The notes under the pieces were generated by a model, which searched no databases, had not been told where the DNA came from, and saw nothing but the letters and a program-made list of their open reading frames with translations. Positions 1-14,206 of a stretch of 64,000 nt of DNA are shown here, in pieces. The position numbers were made by a program, and so were the translations under genes. Source of the DNA: Meandrina meandrites (lineage: Eukaryota > Cnidaria > Anthozoa > Scleractinia > Meandrinidae); assembly GCA_963693305.1 (NCBI GenBank), contig OY855904.1, positions 19,709,496 through 19,773,495 of the forward strand, read 5' to 3'. Position 1 is the stretch's first letter. Each line of letters opens with the position of its first letter.

Positions 1-560
1 ATGTAATATAAAATGTAATGACATAACGTTATATTTTCCTGGAAATATTCTGTGACTTTATATAGTTTGCACAGTTTCCTGCAGCCAAACTAAAACAAAA
101 CATCTGTTGTGAAGGTCTTGAACAGCATGTTTTGAAAAGACTTGCAAGTGAAAAAAGTGGAATTTCTTAGGGTACAAATTGTCTCATTTAGTCAGTAATT
201 GTTTTCGAGTTAACCCTACCATGGCTAAGTAGGACCCTTCACATGTAATCAGAAATTTTGCAGAAAATAGATGTTTTTATAGTCGTTGGTTGATCTGCCT
301 GCTAAGATGATCCTTTCACCATGCAAACAGGCCCTATGTCAAGGTTCTGGAAAGTTTTAATTTATTATCAACTTAAAAGGCAATAAATTCTTACACTCTG
401 CTGTTTAAGACAGCTTACATAAGATTTAAATATTGCATCCCAGACAGAGATAGATTAAAATATTACCATCATATTGCACATGAAAAAAGTCAAGTCAAAT
501 TCAGTGATAAATTTTTGTAAAAAGTAGTGGTCGGTTTCACTTTTTGAAATTTAAGATCAC

Positions 561-1200
<640 letters not shown>

Positions 1201-3108
1201 TAGCAGGAAATAATGGGGGAATAATGGGCTTGCCCTTTTGAGGACTTAGTTTTACATCTGCTGTTGGAAATCTAGTAACTGCTGGTACCTGCATAGTCAT
1301 GACAAACATGTATGTGGATAATTATTTGAAAATAGTGGAGAACCTTGTAGTGAATTGGCAACAGTATTGTTATTATTCTTTCAGTTTGCTGAGCTTTTAA
1401 ATTGGGTACAAAGGCCAGATTGTAAAGCTATTGTATCTTAACTTATAAATTACAGTCATGTTACAAATGCATCTGTAATGCTCATAATAATGCAATTTGT
1501 TAAACAGCGAAATTCAAGTGAAAGCAGTTAAAATTGTCTGATGAAGTGAATCACCTTCCACAGTTAACATTTTTTATAAGGACCTTTTTATAAGAACAAT
1601 TAGGCTGAGATTTACCAAAATTTTAAGAACGTGCTAAGAGCATACCCCAGGCTAAGAGTCGGAGAATGCCTTTATTTTGCCCATTTGTTTTAATTTCTTG
1701 TTAAATGGGCAGTATAAATAAATGCAAACCTGTGGTCTAACAGTACAATTAACTCAGTGCTTAAAAGGAAGTATCTTAACAGTAACAATGTTGTTTTTAT
1801 TGCATGATACACTATGTAGAACAACTCAGTTTGTAGCCTGACTTAGACTTTTAACATGTGACTTAAGAACATCTTGAGAACGTTTTCAGCCTGAAATCGT
1901 AAATAAAAGATAAGAACGCTCAGCATCAACCCCAAACTTAGACGTTCTTATATAACAAAATGAGTGTACAGCAAATAAATAGAACAGCAAAATGACGCCA
2001 GGTTTTCAACTCTATATATCAATCATTGGGCAATAATAATATTACAGAATGAAAAAAGAAACCTGCATTTTCAAGTTCAGGTTCAAGTTCTTCACTGAGA
2101 CAGAGTTCACAAATCTTGAGAACACATGGCCACATGAACTATGTTGCATTTGAGTACATGCAGCTTAAGATTGCGTTACTTGATACTGTACTTAAATAAA
2201 TAGTATATTCTTGCATAGTTAACTATGATTCTAGCAATCAGTGAAAATGTTCAAGAGGAAAACAGTGGCTAGACAAAGGGTAGAGACTTGTACTGATTCC
2301 CATTTCTTTATCAAACTTCATGTCATTGAAATCAATAGAAACTTTAAAAAGGCGTTATTAGTATTACACTCTTGATTTACAACTGTAAATGATGAAAATT
2401 TACCATAATAATTCAAGAAGCATCTGTCAATATTTTTATTGGAGTGTTTTTATGCCGAAGTAACAGAAGTTTAGTTTTTAACGATCCCATTTAAAGCCAA
2501 CCACATTGCATGAAATAATTATTGCTTTCAATAAGCCAAAGTTCCACCAAAGTGCATGTAACTCTTTCGAAATTAAAAAGTCTTCAAATCATGTCTGCGT
2601 ATCGGTGTGTAATTTAAATGATGTACACTCAGTGACAGTGAAATGTACAGGGTGCTAATCATGAACCAGTTTTTCTTTATCTAAAATCCGTTTAGTAGAC
2701 AGCATCGTTACTTTTTGATAGAGAATTGCACTGAACAACTTTCGATGAAAAGTAAATTTGATACTTGTCAACAGTGAAATTGGCGAGAAGGCATTTGTTC
2801 GAGAACTGATGCGTCACGAATTCAGCGAGCGGAATAGAGACTTTCAAGTAGAGAATAATACAACGATTTGAAGCAGTTTGACAGAGCGAAAACCCCTAAA
2901 TGTAGGTTTTTACAAATGATGGCGTAGATAAATCATTCAAACAGGTATCTATACTTATAATCTATATCTATTCACTTTAGCGAGCGAAATCATTCGACTG
3001 ACCGTCAGAGCCGTAGTTTTGTAGCTGTGACAAGCCATCTTTAAAAATAAATATTAGTTTTTCGCACAACAATTTCTACCAATTTATTCCATAATTGACG
3101 CTTCAGTG

Positions 3109-3215
3109 ATTCTCGCGGGACGGGAAGTCAGTCTCGCGAGACGGGAGTCGTGTCTCTTAAATTACACGGTAATCGCGGGACGTAGTTCCCATCTCGAGGG
3201 AAACGGGCGAGACAA
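3109..3215 (+). promoter_or_regulatory. GC-rich promoter-like block with TCTCGCGAGA, copy A
   Basis: A CpG-dense stretch in otherwise AT-rich DNA. It contains TCTCGCGAGA at 3132-3141, several CGCGGGACG-like words and CTCGAGGGAAACGGGCGAGAC, and lies about 180 bp upstream of the short exon at 3319. In vertebrates TCTCGCGAGA is a known core-promoter palindrome of housekeeping genes; its use here is inferred. The same block recurs in copy B at 7405-7510. Confidence 0.45.
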
Positions 3216-3318
3216 GTGACGTACTGTTTGGTGACGTGTCAATTGAGTATCAGATCGTTTGAATATTTCAGTCTGAAAGTTTTAGTTTATCTACAAAATC
3301 CACCAAGGCATTTACAGC

Positions 3319-3476
3319 ATGGTTAAAAAACTGAAAACTCGGATCGGAAAATGCTCAAATTACGTACGTTGGCCGTGTGTTATTTTGTTACGTGCTCGAT
3401 CAAGCAGTGCGACACAACAGGAGAGAAGGTAGATGTATTTGGTGAAGCAGACCGCACACCAGTTACCATTTAGCGG
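3319..3476 (+). pseudogene. Frameshifted copy of the short exon at 7615
   Basis: Starts with the same ATG and first residues MVKKLKTRIGKCSNYVRW as the copy B exon. A 2-bp gain near 3374 and further indels near 3430 shift the frame relative to copy B. The GCGGTAAGC context that could be a splice donor at the exon end is kept (about 3472-3480). No function is recognised for either copy. Confidence 0.55.
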
Positions 3477-4159
3477 TAAGCATACAAATTTTTGTCTTAA
3501 ATGAGCCGAAGAGCGACCTTTTTGTTGATCTGGGGTCAACATATAATCTTAGTCAGAATCAAAGGAAAATGAACGAGTTGAAGTTGTTGGTTTAAGAAAC
3601 AAATTAAATGCTTCGAAATTGCTCACAGGGAATCCTGTACAGGCAACTTTATCGACTTCTGGGCATTTTTAATTCATCAGCTAACACAATTCTTGAAGAA
3701 GAAAATACAAAAAACAAGTCGATCCTGAAAGTAATGTTACTGTTCGAACACAAACCTAATTCTGATGTCGAATAAAGCTATCTGCACCATCTGATTACAA
3801 ATCAGCAGAGACGCGCTTATATTTGCTTTTCACGCGAAACAGCAGCGAGAAAGAGGTTGATAGTTCTTAGCCATTCGAGGCCCGTTTTCCTTAACTTGAA
3901 ACTGTTACTGAGCGTTTAATATGTGGCACTATGGTATTTGGCTCTAAGAAAGAAATTGAATTCGTTTTCGTTCCAATGTTTTGCGCGTATGTAAATAAGC
4001 TTAAGCATACACTATCGCAATGGTGTCGACACTATGAGAATTTTGTACTGCTTGATGAATTAGTTTTAAACTAGGGTTGATTTGGTTTTGTTAAGTGACG
4101 ATTTATGAAAATCTCCTCGAATCGCAAGGTAAAATAAGGTCAACGAATATGTCAGTTTA

Positions 4160-4739
4160 GAAATCCAGTGTCTTTTACCAGCCGCTTAACATGGTCTTCA
4201 ATTTACTAAATACCCGACACTGTCTTATTCAAATCTATCTTTGTTTGGAAATGCCATGCGTTTTCAAAAACTTTTCTCGCTTTGTGTAGTTGATAGATAT
4301 TCCTATAGCTTCAGGATACTATATTATATTGTGGGCAGAATCACAGTCAGAAATTGTTAGAATTTAACGGAAAGACCTGTTCAATCCGCTTTTAGAGTAT
4401 TATATGATATTTATTCGGAAATACTAAGCGATTTCAGGGGCTGTTTTGTTTTAATGAAAAGTGTTAAATTCTCGTAGTATGCCGAAGCTAGGAAAATTTA
4501 TCAACTATGCAAAACCAAATTAATTCTTGAAATCGCTTGGCATTTCTTAGCAAAGGTAGAATACTCTCTAAAAGTTAGAATAAAAAATCTGTGTAAATTT
4601 TCTAAGTGTCAAGAACATGGCGATTTTATAGTATGCTCAGAAACTTGGAAAATTCATCAACTGCAGAGGCAAAATAATTTTTGAAACCGCTTCGCATTTC
4701 CAAACAAAGGAAGATCATTCCCTTAAGGTTGGAATAAGA
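4160..4739. repeat. Satellite monomers in inverted arrangement, end of copy A
   Basis: Roughly 4240-4450 is a reverse-oriented monomer and 4480-4739 are forward monomers of the sequence family that fills 8440-10870. Diagnostic words are AACATGGCGATTTTATAGTATG, CTTGGAAAATTTATCAACT and GAAATCGCTT(C/G)GCATTTC. The next duplication unit begins directly after the last monomer, so the satellite marks the duplication junction. Confidence 0.75.
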
Positions 4740-5647
4740 CTGTAATATAAAATGTAATGACACAGAATATTTCCAGGAAAATATAACTTTATGACTTTAT
4801 ATAGGGTACACAGTTTCCTGCAGCCAAACTAAAACAAAACATCTGTTGTGAAGGTCTTGAACAGCATGTTTTGAAAAGACTTGCAAGTGAAAAAAGTGAA
4901 ATTTCTTAGGGTACAAATTTCTTCATTTAGTCAGTAATTGTTTTCGAGTTAACCCTACCATGGCTAAGTAGGACCCTTCACATGTAATCAGACATTTTGC
5001 AGAAAATAGATGTTTTTATAGTCGTTGGTTGATCTGCCTGCTAAGATGATCCTTTCACCATGCAAACAAGCCCTATGTCAAAGTTCTGGAAAGTTTTAAT
5101 TTATTATCAACTTAAAAGGCAATAAATTCCTTACACTCTGCTGTTTAAAGACAGCTTACATAAGATTTAAATATTGCATCCCGGACAGAGATAGATTAAA
5201 ATATTACCATCATATTGCACATGAAAAAAATTCAAATTCAGTGATAAATTTTTGGAAAAAGTAGTGGTCGGTTTCACTGTTTGAAATTTAAGATCACAGG
5301 AAATAATGGGGGAATAGTGGGCTTGCCCTTTTGAGAACTTAGTTTTACATCTGCTGTTGGAAATCTAGTAACTTCTGGTACCTGCATTTTCATGACAAAC
5401 ATGTATGTGGGTAATTATTTGAAAATAGTGGAGAACCTTGTAGTGAATTGGCAACAGTATTATTATTATTCTGTCAGTTTGCTGAGCTTTTAAGTTGGGT
5501 GGGAATACAAAGGCCAGATTGTAAAGCTATTGTATCGAAACTTAAAAATTACAGTCATGTTACAAATGCATCTGTAATGTTCATAATGCAATTTGTTAGA
5601 CAGCGAAATTCAAGTGAAGGCAGTTTACATTGTCTGATGAAGTGAAA

Positions 5648-5926
5648 CACAAACACCAATAAGAAAACGATCCCAAATGATCGGGATGTTCCAACAAAAC
5701 AGTATGGTTTATTATAATTCTGTTGTTTCTTTTTTTGTTGTTGGAGTAAATTGTGACTCTGCAAAAATGTTTGCATTCTCACTGTTGGCATGGCTAAATA
5801 TGGCTGAATGGGTCAAACAGACTGTTGATTATAAAGTGCTTATTCTATCAGGCAAATTACTAATGGTGTGGTTATAGTCTCAGTTATCTTTTATGGCCAT
5901 TCATTTATGTCGCAGTTACATGTAGC
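5648..5926. other. Block present only in copy B of the duplication
   Basis: Copy A reads from GTCTGATGAAGTGAA directly into TCACCTTCCACAGTTAAC at about 1540-1565. Copy B has about 280 extra bases at this point. They contain runs of T and short open frames but no recognised protein, and no clear target-site duplication or terminal repeats were seen. A deletion in copy A is as likely as an insertion here. Confidence 0.6.
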
Positions 5927-7404
5927 TTCCACAGATAACATTTTTTATAAGGACCTATTAATAAGAACAATTAGGCTAAGATTTACCAAAATTTTAAGAA
6001 CGTGCTAAGAACATACCCCAGGCTAAGAGTCGGAGAATGTCTTTATTTTGCCCATTTGTTTTAATTTCTTGTCAAATGAGCAGTATAAATAAATGCAAAC
6101 CTGTGGTCTAACAGTACAATTAACTCAATGCTTAGAAGGAAATATCATAACATTATTAACAATGCTGTTTTCTATTGCATGATACACTATGTAGAACATC
6201 TCAGTTTGTAGCCTGACTTAGACTTTTAACATGTGACTTAAGAACATCTTAAGAACGTTTTTAGCCTCAAATCGTAAATAAAAGACAAGAACGCTCAGCA
6301 TCAACCCCAAAATTAGACGTTCTTATATAACAAAAGAGTGTACAACACATAAATAGAACAGAGAAATGACGCCAGTTTTTCAACTCTATATATCAATGAT
6401 TGGGCAATAATAATAATTACAGAATCTTAAGTTCAGGCTGAAATTCTTCACTGAGACAGAGTTCACAAATCTTGAGAACACATGGCCACATGAACTATAT
6501 TGCATTTGAGTACATGCAGCTGAAGATTGCGTTACTTGATACTGTACTTAAATAAATAGTATATTCTAGCAATCAGTGAAAATGTTCAAGACGAAAATAG
6601 TGGCTAGACAAAGGGTAGAGACTTGTACTGATTCCATTTCTTTATCAAACTTCATGTCACATTGAATTTGATAGAAACTAAAAAAAAGGTGTAATTAACA
6701 CTCGTGATTTACAACTGTACGTGATGAAAATATAGCATAATAATTCAAGGAGCATATGTCAATATTTTTGTTGGAGTGTTTTTATGCCGAAATAACATAA
6801 GTTTAGTTTTTAACGATCCCATTTATAGCCAACCAGATTGCATGAAATAATTATTGCTTTCAGTGAGCCAAAGTTCCACCAAATTACATGTAACTTTTTC
6901 GAAATTAAAAAATTCTTCAAGTCATGTGTGTGTATCGGTGTGTGATTTAAATGATGTACACTCAGTGACAGTGAAATGTACAGGGTGCTAATCATGAACC
7001 AGTTTTTCTTTATCTAAAATCCGTTTAGTGGACAGCATCTTAACTTTTTGGTAGAGAATTGCACTGTACAACATTCGATGAAAAGTAAATTTGATACTTG
7101 TCAACAGTGAAATTGGCGAGAAGGCATTTGTTCGAGAACTGATGCGTCACGAATTCAACAATGTGAAGCAGTTTGGTAAAGCGAAAACTCCCAAATATAG
7201 GTTTTTACAAACGATGGCGTAGATGAATCGTTCAAAGAGGTATCTATACTTATAATCTATATCTCTTCACTTTAGCGGGCGAAAACACTCGACTGAACGT
7301 CAGAGCCGTAGTTTTGCAGCTGTGACAAGCCATCTTTAAAAATAAATATTAGTCTTTTGCACAACAATTTCTACCAATTTATTTCATAATTGGGGCTTCA
7401 GTGA

Positions 7405-7510
7405 TTCTCGCGGGACGGGAAGCAAGTCTCGCGAGACGGGAGTTGTGTCTCTTAAATTACACGGAAATCGCGGGACGTAGTTCCCATCTCGAGGGAAACG
7501 GGCGAGACAA
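7405..7510 (+). promoter_or_regulatory. GC-rich promoter-like block with TCTCGCGAGA, copy B
   Basis: Counterpart of 3109-3215. TCTCGCGAGA is intact at 7427-7436 in both copies although the surroundings have drifted, and the block sits just upstream of the exon ATG at 7615. Its retention fits selection or recent duplication; a real transcription start is inferred only. Confidence 0.45.
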
Positions 7511-7614
7511 GTGACCTACTGTTTGGTGACGTGTCAATTGAGTATCAGATCGTTTGAATATTTCAGTCTGAAAGTTTTAGTTTATCTACAAAAATCCACC
7601 AAGGCATTTACAGC

Positions 7615-7860
7615 ATGGTTAAAAAACTGAAAACTCGGATCGGAAAATGCTCAAATTACGTACGTTGGTCGTGTTATTTTGTTACGTGCTTGATCAACCA
7701 TTGCGACACAACAGGAGAGAAGTTTGGTGTATTTGGTGAAGCAGACTCACAACAGTTACCATTTAGCGGTAAGCACGCGTATTTTGTCTTAAATGAGCCG
7801 AAGAGCGACCTTTTTGTCGATCTGAGGTTAATAAGAATGGACTCCTCGGTTAGTATATAA
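7615..7860 (+). CDS. Hypothetical short protein or first exon
   Basis: An 81-codon open frame beginning MVKKLKTRIGKCSNYVRW, basic at the N terminus and with several cysteines. No family is recognised. It lies downstream of a CpG-rich promoter-like block. A GCGGTAAGC sequence at about 7766-7774 could be a splice donor, making this a first exon ending after about 51 codons with downstream exons not identified. The copy A equivalent is frameshifted, so at most one of the two copies is intact. Confidence 0.35.
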   Translation: MVKKLKTRIGKCSNYVRWSCYFVTCLINHCDTTGEKFGVFGEADSQQLPFSGKHAYFVLNEPKSDLFVDLRLIRMDSSVSI

Positions 7861-8439
7861 TTTTAGTCAGAACCAAAGGAAAATGAACGAGTACAAGTCG
7901 TTGGTTTAAGAAACAAATGCTTCGAAATTTGTCACAGGAAGCTCTGTTTAGGCAACTTTATCCACTTCTGGGCATTTTAAATTCACCAGGTAACACTGTT
8001 TTTGAAGAAGAAAAAAACAAAAAACAAGTCGATCCTGATAGCAATGATGTAACCTTCGAACATAAACCTAATTCTGATGTCGAATAAAGCTATCTGCACC
8101 ATCTGATTACAAATCAACAGAGACGCGCAGCGCTTATATTTGCTTTTCACGCGAAACAGCAGAGAGAAAGACGAAGGGAGGTCCTACCCATTCGAGGCCC
8201 GTTTTCCTAAACTTTAATATATGGTTCTATGCATGGTATTTGGTTCAAACAAAAAAATTTAATTCGTCTTCGTCCCGATGTATAAATAAGCATACACTGT
8301 CGCAACCGTGTTGTGAGAATTTTGTACGCTTCGAAGAATTAGTTTTGAACTAGGGCTGATTTGGTTTTGTTTAGTGACGATTTATGAAAATCTTCTCGAA
8401 TCGCTAGGTAAAATTTAGTCAACGAATATGTCAGTTTAG

Positions 8440-10870
8440 AAATTCAGTGTGACTAAATGCCCGGTAGTCAGAAATGTTCACAGATTTTCGACGGAAAGTC
8501 TTATTTAAACCTCTAGAGAGTATTATATCTTTGTTTGGATATGCCAAGCGATTTCAAAAATTATTTTGGTTTTGTATAGTTGATAAATTTTCCTATAGCT
8601 TCAGCATACTATAAAATCGCCATGTTCTTGACACTTGGAAGATTTTTGGTCAGACTCGCAGTCAGAAATTGTTAGAATTTTGACGGAAGGACCGCCTCAA
8701 CCTTTTGAGGGTATTCTATCATTAATCAGAAATACCAAGCGATTTCAAGAACTGTTTTGGTTTTAATGAATAGTTAAATCTTCCTAGCGACAGCATGTTA
8801 TAAAATTGCCATGTTCTTAACATTGTGGTCGCAAAGTTAGAAATTATTACAGAATTTCCTGCTGAAATTATATTATTACAGAATGACCTGCTCAAACCTC
8901 TTGAGAGTATTCAGAAATGCCAGGCCATTTCAAGAGCTATTTTGGTGTTGTAGTGTTGACTAATGTATTGAGCTTGGTCATACCTTTCAACCTGGATAGA
9001 AAGCCAATAGACGACTATTTTTGTCATATCTTTTCTCAAAATGATCTAAAACATGGCGATTTTATGGTATACCAAAGCTCAGAGAATTCGTCAATTACAA
9101 AACCAAACTAGGTCTTCGAATCGCTTGGCATTTCCGAATGAAGAAAGAATACCCTCAAGACGTTTGAGCAGGTCTTTCTGTCGAAATTTTAACAATTTCT
9201 GACTGCGAGTCTGAACAAAAATTTTCTAATTGTTAAAGAACGTGGTAATTTTATATTATGCCGAAGCTAGAAAAATTTATCAACTACACAAAACCAAAGT
9301 AATTCTTGAAATCGCTTGTCATTTCTTAACAAAGATAGAACACTCTCCAGAGGTTAGAATAAGACTTTCCGTCGAAAATGTGTGAAAGTTTCTGACTGTG
9401 AGTCTGACCATAAATTGTCAAGAACATGGCAATTTGCTCAGAAACTTGGAAAATGTTTCAACTTCAGGAGCAAAATAACTTTCGAAATCGCTTCGTATTT
9501 CCAAACAAAGATAGAACACTCTCAAAGGTTGGAATAAGACTTTCCGTCGAAAATCTGTGAAATTTTTTGAAAAGTTTTGTACGAAAATTTGGCCATTAAC
9601 CCAATTGAGGACAATACTCAGCAATTTCTGACTGCGAGTCTGACCAAAAATGTTCTAAGTGTTAAGAACGAGGTGATTTTATAGTATGCCGAAGCTAGGA
9701 AAATTTTTCAACTATACAAAACCAAATTAATTCTTGGAATCGCTTGGCATTTCTTAGCAAAGATAGAATACTCTCTAAAAGTTAGAATAAAAAATCTGTG
9801 AAAATTTCTGACTTTTAGTCTGACCATAAATTTTCTAAGTGTCAAGAACATGGCGATTGTATAGTATGGTCAGAAACTTGGAAAATTTAATCAACTGCAA
9901 AGGCAAAATAATTTTTGAAGTCGCTTTGCATTTCCAAACATAGTTAAAAAAAAAGCAATTTGTTCTTCGAAAATCTGTGAAAATTTCTGACTGCTGGGCA
10001 TTAACCCAATGAGGGCCCATTCTCAGCAATTTCTGACTGCGAGTCTGACCAAAAATGTTCTAAGTGTTGAGAACGTAGTGATTTTATATTATGTCGAAGC
10101 TAGGAAAATTTATCACGAACATGGCAATTTCATTGTATGCTCAAAAACTTGGAAAATGTTTCAACTTCAGGAGCAAAATAACTTTTGAAATCCAAACAAA
10201 GATAAAACACTCTTAAAGGTTGGAATAAGACTTTCCGTCGAAAATCTGTGCAAATTCCTGACTTTGAGTCTGACCGCCATAAATTTTCTAATTGTCAAGA
10301 ATGGTGATTTTTTAGTACATGTATGCTCAGAAACTTGGAAAATTTATCAACCGCAGAGGCAAAATAATTTTTGAAATCGCTTCGCATTTCCAAACAACTA
10401 GAGTTTGAATAAAAAAATTTTCTACGAAAATCTGTGAAAATTTCTGACTGCTGGGCATTAACTAAATTGAGGACCATTCTCAGCAATTTCTGACTGCGAG
10501 TCTGTCCAAAAATGTTCTAAGTGTTGAGAACGTGGTGATTTTATATTATGTCGAAGCTAGGAAAATTTACTAACTATACAAAGCCAAAGTAATTCTTGAA
10601 ATCGCTTGGCATTTCTTAACAAAGATAGAACACTCTATAAAGGTTGGAATAAGACTTTCCGTAAAAAATCTGTGAAAATTTCTGACTTTTAGTCTGACCA
10701 TAAATTTCCTTAGTGTCAAGAACATGGCGATTTTATAGTATGGTCAGAAACTTGGAAAATTTATCAACTGCAGAGGCAAAATAATTTTTGAAGTCGCTTC
10801 GCATTTTCAAACAAAGAGTTTGAATAAAAATTTTTCTACGAAAATCTGTGAAAAATCCTGACTGCCGGGG
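8440..10870. repeat. Diverged satellite array with an orientation switch
   Basis: About a dozen degenerate monomers with periods of roughly 180-230 bp. Those at about 8440-8990 are in reverse orientation and those at about 9000-10870 forward, so the array forms a large dyad. Each monomer carries variants of AACATGGCGATTTTATAGTATG, CTTGGAAAATTTATCAACTNCA, AATCGCTTNGCATTTC, TTTCCGTCGAAAATCTGTG and TTTCTGACTGCGAGTCTGACC. Short open frames here are accidental. Confidence 0.8.
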
Positions 10871-13800
10871 ATTACCTCAATTGAGGACCATTCCCAGCTG
10901 CCGCAAATGGACACTACGTTTGAATTTCCTGATTCATAACAAAATCTATATACTAGGAATGAGGTTCAAACTGATTAAAAATTCTGTGCACATGAAACGA
11001 TCAAATCTTCTTAGAAAAGCAACATGTTACTTTCAGTCCTCTTTCGCATCAGTGAACTGAAATAAACTTTGGAACGAGATCAATAATAAAGAAAAAGTAA
11101 TCTGGCAAAAATGTGCAGTCACTGTCTTAACGAAGAATACATTTTCTTCAATCGCTGCACAATCGCAGTAAATCTTTTAACTCCAGTTCTTGAATGCATT
11201 GTGAGATTTTTTTTACCAATTAAGTAAAAATATTTAAACAGAATTACTCCATTCTATGCAAGTATTCTGCTCTGAGATATGTTTACGGATTGCGGTAAAC
11301 TGATAAATATTGGATAGCAGGGAATTCAGACTGGATTAACAGAACTCAGTTTTATCCCAGTTATTTTAAAGAAAACTTCTTTCCCTTCCCGCTAGAGTGT
11401 AACCTAGAAGTATATGTAGTTATAGCTTGTTGTGCTTCGAGAAAAGTAAATTTCAAGTTGGGTTGGCTAGTACTTTGACAATCATTAAACTCCACTAATG
11501 TTTTTCGAAAATCGTTTCAAAATTCGGGTTTTTTTCCTACAGCAAAGGCAAACAAAAGAATCCGAAAGCTTTTTAAAAAATGCCGGTAAAAGCTAGTGTT
11601 TAAAACTATGTCCCTGTCTTACATTTGTTTGAAGTGCTTTTTGTTGGACTTTTCCGGTGGGAATTTTCTTTCAGAAATGGTTAAGCTAATTGAAGGGTTT
11701 CCATTTTCAGGTGCACACAGGTATTGTTAGTGATCACTCATCTAGTGTTATGAGAAAAGTTATACAAGTTTTGTGCGTTTAATACATATTTTTTAGAGTT
11801 TTCGTAAGCTCTGTTAATTAAGCAGACATCACAGAATTGAAGTAATCATTCACATGACTTATTTTATTTTAAACATTCTGCATTCTTGCAGACCACTTCA
11901 AAATTCATCTTGTGGCTTTCAAAGTTGTGCTTGTTTTGTGTTAAATAGTAAAGAATTAACTCCGTTAAATCCCTGAATAAAGACCAGAAGATCTTCTTTA
12001 TTGGTGTTGAATATCTTTTCATTTCAGAAGAAAAAGGTTTTCCTGCATATTTACAAATGGCTAGCGCCACACATATTGGTGCCCTTACCAACAGAAACAG
12101 AGATGAGAATTATTGGATAATAGTAAGTACCAGGTTTTTTTGTCTGTATTGCTGCATTCGCAAAAAGAATTTTTTAACTATTAGTTAATTATGTTATATT
12201 TAGATTTTCCTTAAAGTTTGATAAGACATTGAAACTTCTACCGAGACAAAAAGAGCAAACATTGTCTGCCACCTTATTGATGTTTCGACTGAAAAGTAAA
12301 TATTTTGTTTAACACGTTTTTGCGAAAGATTTGCATACACGTACTGTATTACCGAATTTCAAAATAGAGTGGTTTTACTTAACCTGTAAAATAGTTAGTA
12401 ATCACACACTAATCCCATTGTTTTCTTTTGTTTAGTTTTGACTATTGCACACTAATTGCTAGATGTTGTTTCACGGGTTAAATCAAATCACTCTGGTGCT
12501 TTTTGTGTATCAATGAAACATTAAGAATGAAGCTCAGTGGGTAATACAGATTTATTTCCTCCATCACTGATTTCAATAAATGACTGTCAAAACGAATAAA
12601 AACATCATGGATATTGCCAGTCGTTCAGAGAAAAAAAAATCTATCAGTGCTTTCCTTGTAAAGAGCTACGGTCAACTTCGCATCAAAAATGTAGCATAGA
12701 TGAAATTTTCCGTTCAAAGTTGTCAGTGTATATTTTTGCATAGGTCTTACACCCACCAATATTTTTTGAGGAATTTTACGGAATAAAATATCAGTTTGGT
12801 ACAGCTTGGGGTAGCTGTTATTTTACCGTCTGTCTGTCCTTCTCACTTGTTATCTTATCACCAGTTTTGAATTCAGTAACCGTTCAGCGCAAACATCTAC
12901 AGTAGCGCGTTTTTCACAATTACTTGTTTGTTATTTCCGAAAGTATCGACCCCCCAAAAGTAGCAACCTTCATAAATAAATAAATTTTGTTATTTGATTT
13001 TATTTACAGAGGCTTGACAATTAAATGAGGATGCATAGCATCCCCTGCGTTATTTTAGTAATAAGTAATCACTTGGTCTCAATGAAACTCGCACTGCCAC
13101 TCTGGCAATCAGATCTCCTTGTGCATGTAGGTGTTGCGTTTATGTAAGTCAACTTACGGTTTTAAATTGCTTGCATGGTGATTGTAAACTGACTGTGTTG
13201 TTAAGCATGGCGAAATCGAGCATGTTTTTAATATGTCATCGCTGGGAAGTCTAAGAATATTAAAGATCGAAGTTACAGCATTGTTGTCTTCTGTTATTTT
13301 TGGTAATCGTGATAAAATGTTTAGTCCAACGAATTCGAAGTTAGTTTTGCCTGTTGCGAAGGACTACTGGCAAAGACGACACACTGGCTCGAGAGCCACA
13401 GGTGACTACTGAAATAATGTAGTCAGTTTATTTTCTGGGCTTGGAATACTGTACTAAATAAAAGAGTAAACAAGAAACGCGCTTATATTTGTTTGCCTCG
13501 CGAGACAGAAGACGGTGAGATAGCGGAAGGGAATTTTCAGCCCCTCGCGGCTTGTCAAAATTGCCACGTTGCGTGTGGTTCCTTTATTTCAGATATTTGT
13601 CCAAGGTAAAGATGTGCTAGCCATTCACTACAACGACTTCTGTATAATACCAATCGAATATCCGTGTCTTCTGTTTTTTCGTTCCAAATGGTGGCAATGT
13701 AAGAACAATTAAGAGAATAATAAATCCCCCCTCAGTCTAACAAGGTTTTTTGCTTTTTTTACAACATCTGTTCCAGTTTCGTTCCTTGGAAGTAATTCTA

Positions 13801-14206
13801 AACGCGAAAGCAATCGATCTTAATTAGAGTGATTTTATTGAGACCCAACCCGTGACAATTAGTGCTAAGTAGTCAAAAGTAGACAAAAGAAACAATAGAA
13901 CTGGTGTCTAATAGTACGTGACTGTATAATAACTATATCACAGCTTAAGTAAAATCACTAAAAAAAAAAAGACGTAGCTTTAATTTTGCACAACAAAGGC
14001 GCTGTGTTAACACCGCGTACAAAACTTTTTTTCGCGTTCCTTGTGTAAATATCAATATTAGTTTTTTGTTGTTGTGGTTCAAAATACACGGCTGGCATAA
14101 TGAGTTCCTACTCTATAAATTCAATCTGTCTTTGTTGTTGCATCAAACACTTTTTAGTCCCGAGTGAGACACATTGCCTGCTAAAGCTTAGCTGCCGAAG
14201 ATCAAG
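10871..14206. other. Intergenic, no gene seen
   Basis: AT-rich DNA with no open frame resembling a known protein, no large inverted repeat and no RNA gene that could be recognised. Around 13470-13550 a CG-containing stretch (ACGCGCTTATATTTG followed by CTCGCGAGACAG) resembles 3802-3850 and 8115-8170 of the duplication units, so it is a dispersed relative of that repeat. The last part should contain the promoter of the gene starting at 14207. Confidence 0.5.

Larger units (their letters stand above)
4740..8440. repeat. Tandem segmental duplication, copy B
   Basis: Second copy of the unit starting at base 1. It lacks the AGAT microsatellite, carries an extra block at 5648-5926, and runs into a much longer satellite field from about 8440. 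Apart from the short exon at 7615 no coding sequence is recognised in it. Confidence 0.88.
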
